Below the pieces are notes generated by a model, which had not been told where the DNA came from, ran no database searches, and was given only the letters and a program-made list of their open reading frames with translations. Below are positions 33,910 through 39,133 of a stretch of DNA of 39,133 nt, one piece after another (position 1 is the first letter of the stretch; each line of letters begins with the position of its first letter). The translations under genes and the position numbers were made by a program. Location: contig JAFRXH010000084.1 of NCBI GenBank assembly GCA_017437785.1, positions 1-39,133 of the forward strand, in the 5' to 3' direction. Origin of the DNA: Lachnospiraceae bacterium. GTDB lineage: Bacteria > Bacillota > Clostridia > Lachnospirales > Lachnospiraceae.

Positions 33910-35106
33910 TCAGTTTATCTTAAGTTCGTTCCAGGCATCATCGGGAACTATTGCTATATAGGTCTTACCTGTGTTGAGCACGATGTGGGAAGTATCCGCA
34001 TACATGTATACGCAGCGCTCCGACTCACCGTACTTCACCCAGTTGATGGGCACTGCCTCTCCGTTCTGAAGCAGATATCCGTCCCAGGGCTGGCCAACCA
34101 GGATATTATAGATCAGGTAGCCATGCTCATCAAGCTGTGTAAAGCTGCACTTCTGGATAATGACATTTTCAAAGGTCAGATGTTTGTTTGCGTTTCCTTC
34201 GTCCACATAGACATTGCCGTACTCATAATACTCGTACTTGCCTATCTCTTCATTGTAGTGAAGCTCGGATTTGTTATGAGGGAAAGGCAGTATAACATCT
34301 TTAGCCTTAAAAGCATCATTATGGCTATCGGAGAGGTTTATCTCCTTATTGGAGAACTCAAAATGCTCTCCGGGATAGAACTGGTTGTATGTCTCGGAAT
34401 AACCCGCACGCTGTATACGTGTGCCCAGTCCGTCGTAGCTCTTGCCGGTGCTGGGATTGGTATACGCATCAAAGGTGATGTACTCTGTATACTCAGTACT
34501 CTTACCGTTTGAGAAACGTGCAAAACCGCCGCTTAAGTTATTGGTATAATCCTTGGAAGTATACTGGTTGATGTAGTAAGGACCACCATCGTGGCAAAGG
34601 ATCGCATTGTACTCTGCAGCCACCATGAAGTTGGTGGGACGTGCACTACGTACGCTGCCGAACTGCTTGATGTTCTTCCAGTCCTTGATGATGGGCATAA
34701 GACGTGTGATACGTCCGTTAGCAGTACTGTTCATCATCTCGTAAACTATGTCGGCGTCACTGGTCCCGTAATGAGGCAGAGCTGTGATCTCGTTATCGGT
34801 CATCACGGCTATGGGACGCTGGTCTTTAAGTTCAAGGGGAATGAACTCGTTGGTGAGCTCGCTGCGATACATACCCTCGGGGATAACATCTTCCTCCTCC
34901 TCGGGCTCCTCTGCTACAGGCTCTTCATCAACAGGTGCAGAATCACTGTTGCCTGCCTGAGTAACGTCTACTCCCGAATTCTCCGGAGTAAGTTCAACCA
35001 CGGTACCGGGCTTGGTCTCCGTCCCGGGGTCATTGCTGGTGCAGGCTGCAGCAAAAACAGATACTGCCATGCCCAGCATGAGTAGTGTAATGCTTCTCTT
35101 TTTCAT
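33910..35106 (-). CDS. DUF3048 domain lipoprotein (YerB-like)
   Basis: This 398-residue protein has a lipobox at Cys 22 (FAAACTSN) and an acidic linker (about 60-80, EEPVAEEPEEEED). The DUF3048 domain follows: RPIAVMTDNEITALPHYG, ADIVYEMMNSTANGRITRL and FGSVRSARPTNFMVAAEY. The C-terminal YerB domain ends NTGKTYIAIVPDD. Its biochemical role is not known, but it is common on Firmicute cell surfaces. RBS GGGAGGAG lies seven bases upstream of the ATG. It is monocistronic: a terminator follows it and the tRNA lies upstream. Confidence 0.92.
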   Translation of the reverse strand: MKKRSITLLMLGMAVSVFAAACTSNDPGTETKPGTVVELTPENSGVDVTQAGNSDSAPVDEEPVAEEPEEEEDVIPEGMYRSELTNEFIPLELKDQRPIAVMTDNEITALPHYGTSDADIVYEMMNSTANGRITRLMPIIKDWKNIKQFGSVRSARPTNFMVAAEYNAILCHDGGPYYINQYTSKDYTNNLSGGFARFSNGKSTEYTEYITFDAYTNPSTGKSYDGLGTRIQRAGYSETYNQFYPGEHFEFSNKEINLSDSHNDAFKAKDVILPFPHNKSELHYNEEIGKYEYYEYGNVYVDEGNANKHLTFENVIIQKCSFTQLDEHGYLIYNILVGQPWDGYLLQNGEAVPINWVKYGESERCVYMYADTSHIVLNTGKTYIAIVPDDAWNELKIN

Positions 35107-35193
35107 AATTTCTCCTCCCGTTGCATCGTGTACTGTACATTTGACCGTGAATTTTCCCGATACAACATAACAACGCGTCAGGCCCTCCCTTTA

Positions 35194-35208
35194 TTGCAAC
35201 TGTTGCAA
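35194..35208 (-). promoter_or_regulatory. 15-base palindrome between tRNA-Arg and the DUF3048 gene
   Basis: TTGCAAC-T-GTTGCAA is a perfect inverted repeat about 90 bases upstream of the DUF3048 start and 40 bases past the tRNA. No T-run follows, so an operator is likelier than a terminator. Confidence 0.4.
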
Positions 35209-35248
35209 CAAAACCTGACTTCTATTCTTCCGATATACGATTGAAAAG

Positions 35249-35320
35249 TGTTCCCTGAGGGAATCGAACCCCCAACTGGTCCTTAGGAGGGACCCGTTAT
35301 ATCCATTTAACTAAGAGAAC
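35249..35320 (-). tRNA. tRNA-Arg (anticodon CCT)
   Basis: A 72-base cloverleaf reads on the minus strand. Acceptor arms are GTTCTCT and AGGGAAC with discriminator A, the D arm includes AAATGGATATAAC, the anticodon stem GGTCC/GGACC holds loop CTCCTAA (anticodon CCT), and the T loop is GTTCGATT. CCA is not encoded. It reads AGG codons, which are common in this window. A second copy of its first 14 bases lies 229 bases further (35536-35549). Confidence 0.92.
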
Positions 35321-35323
35321 CTC

Positions 35324-35380
35324 ATGGCTTCGCCATTCGGTTGCGGTCCGCCATGCATAATCTGCTTCGCAGATGGGCGG
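35324..35380 (-). repeat. Two GAA-triloop hairpins beside the tRNA
   Basis: Perfect hairpins ATGGC-GAA-GCCAT (35324-35336) and ATCTGC-GAA-GCAGAT (35360-35374) lie just upstream of the tRNA on the minus strand. The second is enclosed by outer arms CCGCC and GGCGG (35348-35380). Both contain the very stable GCGAAGC mini-hairpin core. No gene or clear promoter is seen in this stretch. Confidence 0.6.
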
Positions 35381-35407
35381 CCCGCTATCGCTGGCCAAGC
35401 ATTATCT

Positions 35408-35511
35408 TACGCCCTCAGCAGCGGGGTGCTTCGGGCTGAAGGAACACTTTGTCGCGCTGACATTGTGCATCCCTCTACAGTACGCCCTCAGCAGCGGAGT
35501 GCTTCGGGCTG
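35408..35511 (-). repeat. 31-base direct repeat with GA-step hairpins
   Basis: Copies at 35408-35438 and 35481-35511 differ at one base and are 42 bases apart. Each folds on the minus strand into a stem with arms GCCC-GA-AGCA and TGCT-GA-GGGC around a six-base loop, so GA faces GA. The stretch between them holds nothing I recognise. Confidence 0.65.
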
Positions 35512-35535
35512 TTATTTACATTTCAATGTAGGTAC

Positions 35536-35549
35536 TTAACTAAGAGAAC
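35536..35549 (-). repeat. Direct copy of the first 14 bases of tRNA-Arg
   Basis: GTTCTCTTAGTTAA (minus strand) matches tRNA positions 1-14 exactly. No further tRNA sequence follows, so it is not a second tRNA. It could be an integration-site or insertion footprint, or what remains of a lost tandem tRNA. Confidence 0.6.
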
Positions 35550-35591
35550 GTGCCGAACTCCGTAGTGTACTTAAAGCTTTACACTATCAAG

Positions 35592-35693
35592 ATTCTTCGG
35601 GCTTCGCCCTCAGAATGACACGGATGAGCCTCTTGCAGTAACCGGCTTCGCCCTCAGAATGACACGGGTGAGCCTCTTGCAGTAACCGGCTTA
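35592..35693 (-). repeat. 44-base tandem repeat ending in a GA-step hairpin, after serS
   Basis: Two 44-base copies (35644-35687 and 35600-35643, one difference) begin at the serS stop codon, which itself lies in a partial third copy. The end is a full hairpin with arms ATTCT and AGAAT, GA facing GA, stem GGGC/GCCC and a GAA triloop. It lacks a T-run. With the elements above it fills the 370-base gap between tRNA and serS. Confidence 0.7.
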
Positions 35694-36971
35694 CGGGCGG
35701 ATCTCGGTCTTGCCACCCATGTAAGGGCGGAGAACCTCGGGAATAGCTACACTGCCGTCTTCACGGAGGTTATTCTCAAGGAAAGCTATGAGCATACGGG
35801 GAGGCGCAACCACTGTATTGTTAAGGGTGTGTGCCAGGTACTTCCCGTCCTTGCCGTCCACGCGGATCTTAAGCCTTCTTGCCTGTGCATCTCCCAAGTT
35901 GGAGCAGCTGCCCACCTCAAAGTATTTCTTCTGGCGGGGACTCCATGCCTCAACATCCACGCTCTTTACCTTAAGGTCTGCCAGGTCACCCGAGCAGCAC
36001 TCAAGGGTACGAACAGGTATATCCATGCTCCTGAATAAGTCTACAGTATTCTGCCACAGTTTGTCAAACCACATCGGGCTCTCTTCGGGCTTGCAGACTA
36101 CTATCATCTCCTGCTTTTCAAACTGGTGTATACGGTATACACCGCGCTCCTCCAGACCATGAGCGCCCTTTTCCTTACGGAAGCAGGGTGAATAGCTTGT
36201 CAGTGTATAAGGAAGTTCCTCTTCGGGAACGATCTGATCGATAAACTTACCTATCATTGAATGCTCGCTGGTACCGATAAGGTAAAGGTCTTCACCCTCT
36301 ATCTTGTACATCATGGCATCCATCTCGGCAAAGCTCATAACGCCGGTAACGACATTAGAGCGGATCATAAAGGGCGGTACGCAGTAAGTAAAGCCCCTGT
36401 CTATCATGAAATCCCTTGCATAGCTTATCACAGCGGAGTGCAGTCTGGCAATATCTCCCATAAGATAATAGAAGCCGTTTCCTGCAACACGTCTGGCGCT
36501 GTCAAGGTCGATACCCTTTAACTTTTCCATAATATCGGTGTGGTAAGGTATCTCGAAATCAGGTACCACAGGCTCACCGAAACGCTGAACCTCCACATTC
36601 TGTGAATCATCCTTACCGATGGGCACCGAAGGATCAATGATATTGGGGATCACCATCATTATCTTAGTGACCTTCTCCTCCATCTCGGCCTGCTTTGCAT
36701 CAAGCTCTGCAAGCTTCTCTGCATTTGCAGCCACCTGCTTCTTGACTTCCTCAGCCTCTTCCTTCTTGCCTTCCTTCATCAATGCGCCTATCTGCTTTGA
36801 TAAGGTGTTACGGCTTGCCTTTAATTCATCGGCTTCCTTCTGCGCATCACGGCGCTCCTTATCCAGCTCGATAACCTCATCAACAAGAGGGAGTTTCTCA
36901 TCCTGGAATTTCTTCTTGATATTCTCTTTTACTTCCTCCGGATGTTCACGGAGATATTTAATGTCTATCAT
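35691..36971 (-). CDS. serS: Seryl-tRNA synthetase
   Basis: This 426-residue class II synthetase charges tRNA-Ser. The N-terminal long antiparallel coiled coil (about 30-105, KERRDAQKEADELKASRNTL) grips the tRNA variable arm. The core shows LIGTSEHSMIG, motif 2 SPCFRKEKGAHGLEERGVYR and motif 3 as LAHTLNNTVVAPPRMLIAFL. The NNTVVAPP variant replaces the more usual NGSGLA form and is a known branch in clostridia. RBS AAAGGA is nine bases upstream. Only 68 bases separate it from the DUF4446 gene, too few for a T-box leader, so it is probably expressed with parB. Confidence 0.96.
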   Translation of the reverse strand: MIDIKYLREHPEEVKENIKKKFQDEKLPLVDEVIELDKERRDAQKEADELKASRNTLSKQIGALMKEGKKEEAEEVKKQVAANAEKLAELDAKQAEMEEKVTKIMMVIPNIIDPSVPIGKDDSQNVEVQRFGEPVVPDFEIPYHTDIMEKLKGIDLDSARRVAGNGFYYLMGDIARLHSAVISYARDFMIDRGFTYCVPPFMIRSNVVTGVMSFAEMDAMMYKIEGEDLYLIGTSEHSMIGKFIDQIVPEEELPYTLTSYSPCFRKEKGAHGLEERGVYRIHQFEKQEMIVVCKPEESPMWFDKLWQNTVDLFRSMDIPVRTLECCSGDLADLKVKSVDVEAWSPRQKKYFEVGSCSNLGDAQARRLKIRVDGKDGKYLAHTLNNTVVAPPRMLIAFLENNLREDGSVAIPEVLRPYMGGKTEIRP

Positions 36972-37039
36972 GTTGGTTTGTCCTTTATGTTTAACCTTTA
37001 GTTCTATGGTTTAATTTACTTCTATCAGGATCAAGATGA

Positions 37040-37555
37040 TCAGACCCGGCTGGCCATGGCTTTGCTCATGGCTTCGTCTTCCTCGGGGCTTAAGTTTATC
37101 TCGCATCTGCCCGCGATAACGCGCTTTATGTAACTGTAGCAGCCGGTGGATGAATGCACGGAATTGATTATCACTCCGCTGTTTTTCTCATCCAGAAGCG
37201 CCAGTGCGAAACTCATCTTTCCGCCCATTTCGGCAAAGGCATCATACTTGACCAGCCCCAGCCTCTGAAAGGCGTCTTCGTGCTTTGAAAAGAGCAGGTC
37301 TATATCGTTTGCATACGCCTTTGATTCTTTCTTAAGCCGTGCTACATCTCCTGCCAGACGCTGCATCTCATCCTCAAGGCTCATTGCCTCACTGCCCTGC
37401 ATGAATCTTTCATATCTGCGTCTTAAGGCATCCTGCTTTTTCATCTGCATCACCACCACTACCGTGAGGGCGATCACTGCTATCAGCAGTATCAGTATGG
37501 GAATGGCCGGATCCAATCCCCCCAGGCCTATAGCCTCAAGTATCCTGCTGTTCAT
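37040..37555 (-). CDS. DUF4446 family membrane-anchored protein
   Basis: This 171-residue protein has one N-terminal membrane helix (about 18-37, IPILILLIAVIALTVVVVM) and a coiled coil (about 60-90). The conserved DUF4446 domain has FQRLGLVKYDAFAEMGGKMSFALALL and INSVHSSTGCYSYIKRV. Its function is unknown; it is regularly encoded next to parB in Firmicutes. It overlaps parB by 20 bases, suggesting translational coupling. The domain probably faces the cytoplasm. Confidence 0.9.
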   Translation of the reverse strand: MNSRILEAIGLGGLDPAIPILILLIAVIALTVVVVMQMKKQDALRRRYERFMQGSEAMSLEDEMQRLAGDVARLKKESKAYANDIDLLFSKHEDAFQRLGLVKYDAFAEMGGKMSFALALLDEKNSGVIINSVHSSTGCYSYIKRVIAGRCEINLSPEEDEAMSKAMASRV

Positions 37556-38444
37556 TACTCAGTCTCTCGTATAGCTTATCAAAGTCGTCGGTACTGTAAA
37601 AATCTATCACCAGTTTCCCCTGATTCTTTTCCTTAAGGTCGACCACCACCTTGACTCCAAGCCTCTGGGCAAGAAGGTCGGCATATTTATCAAAGTGTAC
37701 CTGGTACTGGGTAAGGTCAACTTTCTTTTTTGAGGCCTTCTTCGGAGCGGTCAGCTTCTTGACCTCTTTCTCCAGTTCCCTTACCGACAGGTTTTTATCA
37801 AAAGCATCCTGTGCTACATCATACTGCTTATCGCCATCTTCGATAGCCAGCAGTGTTCTGACATGTCCCATGGAGAGCTTCTCATCTATGACCATCTGCT
37901 GCACACGCTGGTCAAGCCTTAAAAGCCTGATAAAGTTCGTGACTGCGGCACGGCTCTTGCCTACGGTCTTGGCCACCTCATCATCCGTGGCTTCAAACTC
38001 TTCCTTAAGACGCTGGTAGCCTTTTGCTACCTCTATAGGATTAAGATCCTCTCTCTGCAGGTTTTCAACGATCTGTACCGCCAGCTTCTCACGCTCACTG
38101 GAAAAGCTTCGTACTATTACCGGCACTTCCTTAAGTTCGGCGATCTTCGCCGCGCGCCATCTGCGCTCACCGGTTATTATCGTATAAGAGTCGCCGTCCT
38201 GAGCCACCACTAAGGGCTCTATCATCCCATGTTCCAACAGGGAATCAGCCAGCTCCTGCAGCTTATCTTCGTTAAAATTCTCACGCGGCTGCGATTTATC
38301 GCGTTTGATCTTTGATATCGGAAGCATAAGGGGTCTGCCTTCATTACTGCTGCCCTTATTTTCCGTTGCAGCTGTATTTACATTGGTGTCACGGATCAAG
38401 CCGTCAAGGCCCTTTCCAAGTCCCCTTTTGTTCTTAACTGCCAT
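37536..38444 (-). CDS. parB: Chromosome-partitioning protein ParB (Spo0J)
   Basis: This 302-residue protein begins KNKRGLGKGLDGLI, the N-terminal basic motif that usually contacts ParA. The CTP-binding ParB domain follows with PRENFNEDKLQELADSL, the clamp motif GERRWR (92-97) and ENLQREDLNPIEVAKGY. A helix-turn-helix (about 155-175, TVGKSRAAVTNFIRLLRL) for parS binding and a C-terminal dimer domain complete it. RBS GGGAG lies six bases upstream of the ATG. A good promoter precedes it and the upstream neighbour is an ABC transporter gene, so parA/soj is not adjacent. I did not see a parS-like site. Confidence 0.95.
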   Translation of the reverse strand: MAVKNKRGLGKGLDGLIRDTNVNTAATENKGSSNEGRPLMLPISKIKRDKSQPRENFNEDKLQELADSLLEHGMIEPLVVAQDGDSYTIITGERRWRAAKIAELKEVPVIVRSFSSEREKLAVQIVENLQREDLNPIEVAKGYQRLKEEFEATDDEVAKTVGKSRAAVTNFIRLLRLDQRVQQMVIDEKLSMGHVRTLLAIEDGDKQYDVAQDAFDKNLSVRELEKEVKKLTAPKKASKKKVDLTQYQVHFDKYADLLAQRLGVKVVVDLKEKNQGKLVIDFYSTDDFDKLYERLSNEQQDT

Positions 38445-38483
38445 AGAAACTCCCTCACAAATGTATCAACCGCACACGGCGAT

Positions 38484-38512
38484 AGTATAACACTTATAAA
38501 CGGCAAGGGCAA
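38484..38512 (-). promoter_or_regulatory. Promoter for parB-DUF4446-serS
   Basis: Minus-strand TTGCCC (38507-38512) and TATACT (38484-38489) are 17 bases apart, 40 bases before the parB ATG. It starts after the terminator of the ABC gene. Confidence 0.6.
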
Positions 38513-38554
38513 GTACTTTTTTGACAGGTTCGGAGCGCGGCCCCTGTGCATAAT

Positions 38555-38582
38555 AAAAAGGCCCCGGCCAATGACCGGAGCC
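38555..38582 (-). terminator. Rho-independent terminator after the ABC ATPase gene
   Basis: Arms GGCTCCGG and CCGGGGCC (one G-T pair) enclose a seven-base loop (38560-38582), followed by five T on the minus strand. It lies 16 bases after the stop codon. Confidence 0.9.
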
Positions 38583-38598
38583 CATAATAAGCATACTC

Positions 38599-39133
38599 TT
38601 AGTTGGTGATGGTCTGCTCAGTTTCCTTATCGAATACGTGGATCTTCTCGGTATCGAAAGCAAACTTAACAACATCGCCGGGACGAGCGGTAGTTCTGGG
38701 ATCAACACGGGCGGTCATTGCGAACTCGTCCAGATCGAAGTACAGGAATACTTCTGCACCCAGAAGCTCGTATACACGGATGGTGGACTCGAATACTGAA
38801 AGAGGAGAAGCCTCAACCATCATCTCGCTATCGTATACATCCTCGGGACGGATACCGAAGGTAACGGTCTTTCCGTCATAGTTGCCGTCGATGAGCTTCT
38901 TGCTCTTTGCAGCGTTCAGAGGAATAGCCTTGTCAGCGATCTTCAGGTAAGCGGTCTCGCCCTGGATCTCAACTACAGCATCAAGGAAGTTCATCTGAGG
39001 AGATCCCATGAAACCTGCAACGAAGAGGTTAGCGGGCTTCTCATACAGATTCTGAGGAGTATCAACCTGCTGTACAACACCGTCCTTCATAACTACGATA
39101 CGGGTACCAAGGGTCATAGCCTCTGTCTGGTCA
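38599..39133 (-). CDS. ugpC: ABC transporter ATPase, MsmX/UgpC type (5' part beyond right edge)
   Basis: The visible 178 residues are the end of a sugar-ABC ATPase. They start at DQTEAMTLGTRIVVMKDG (the residue just before would be the H-loop His), then QNLYEKPANLFVAGFMGSPQ. Two TOBE beta-barrel domains follow, with TFGIRPEDVYD. This matches the CUT1-type ATPases that energise several sugar importers (MsmX, MalK, UgpC). The symbol reflects family naming and not a glycerol-phosphate substrate. The Walker motifs lie outside the window. A strong terminator follows. Confidence 0.9.
   Translation of the reverse strand, partial: DQTEAMTLGTRIVVMKDGVVQQVDTPQNLYEKPANLFVAGFMGSPQMNFLDAVVEIQGETAYLKIADKAIPLNAAKSKKLIDGNYDGKTVTFGIRPEDVYDSEMMVEASPLSVFESTIRVYELLGAEVFLYFDLDEFAMTARVDPRTTARPGDVVKFAFDTEKIHVFDKETEQTITN

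Noticed and set aside
35536-35560. Second tRNA-Arg gene
   Set aside because: Only the first 14 bases match; no anticodon or T arm follows.
35324-35693. CRISPR array suggested by clustered repeats
   Set aside because: Repeat units differ in size, are tandem or paired without uniform spacers, and no cas gene is present.
36972-37039. Possible T-box leader upstream of serS
   Set aside because: The gap is only 68 bases and has no T-box sequence or antiterminator stem.
1-39133. Insertion sequences, prophage genes or transposases
   Set aside because: No transposase, integrase or phage protein was recognised on either strand.

Overview
The window looks like chromosomal DNA of a clostridial Bacillota, most likely a Lachnospiraceae member. 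This rests on the parB-DUF4446-serS order, DUF3048 and other lipoproteins with typical Gram-positive signal peptides, Thr-Pro linkers in secreted proteins, strong AGGAGG-type ribosome binding sites, and an Arg-CCT tRNA. Nearly everything is on the minus strand; only one lipoprotein gene (25246-25764) is on the plus strand.

Region 1 (1-2.9 kb): two unrecognised hydrophilic proteins, one running off the left edge, separated by a terminator. Region 2 (2.9-22.1 kb, transcribed right to left): an envelope-polysaccharide locus of tightly packed, mostly overlapping genes. In order of transcription these are glf, pseB, a three-domain GNAT-acyltransferase-3-GtrA fusion, a UDP-GlcA 4-epimerase, a polytopic GT-C-like protein, wecE, a second GT-C-like protein, a GNAT, an ArnC/GtrB-like GT2, a DPM1-like GT2, tviB, tviC, a DUF2334 deacetylase, three GT4 glycosyltransferases and a DUF5672 protein. 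Together they should supply UDP-Galf, UDP-4-keto-6-deoxy-HexNAc, UDP-GalA, dTDP-Fuc4N(Ac) and UDP-GalNAcA. They also appear to encode an undecaprenyl-phosphate-sugar decoration route (GT2, GtrA flippase, GT-C). No Wzx, Wzy or ABC exporter is in the window, so part of the pathway lies elsewhere.

Region 3 (22.1-25.2 kb): clpA and clpS, preceded by a 44-residue single-membrane-span protein gene and a palindrome-bearing promoter. glf follows clpA by translational coupling, so the proteolysis genes and the glycan locus may share transcripts. A second promoter sits inside the last codons of glf and faces pseB.

Region 4 (25.2-35.1 kb): two convergent secreted/lipoprotein genes with Thr-Pro linkers, then (transcribed leftwards) a degenerate HD-GYP protein, a NUDIX hydrolase, a GH36 alpha-galactosidase and an eight-repeat secreted protein, plus a CPA2 antiporter, a small lipoprotein and a DUF3048 lipoprotein. 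Region 5 (35.1-39.1 kb): tRNA-Arg(CCT), a repeat-rich 370-base gap, serS, a DUF4446 protein, parB without an adjacent parA, and the C-terminal part of a MsmX/UgpC-type ABC ATPase cut by the right edge.

The most unusual items are the triple-domain fusion, the small membrane protein ahead of clpS, and a family of short hairpins. The hairpins have paired GA/GA steps and C(GNA)G triloops, and they occur directly after the stop codons of serS and of the last glycan gene, partly as tandem copies.
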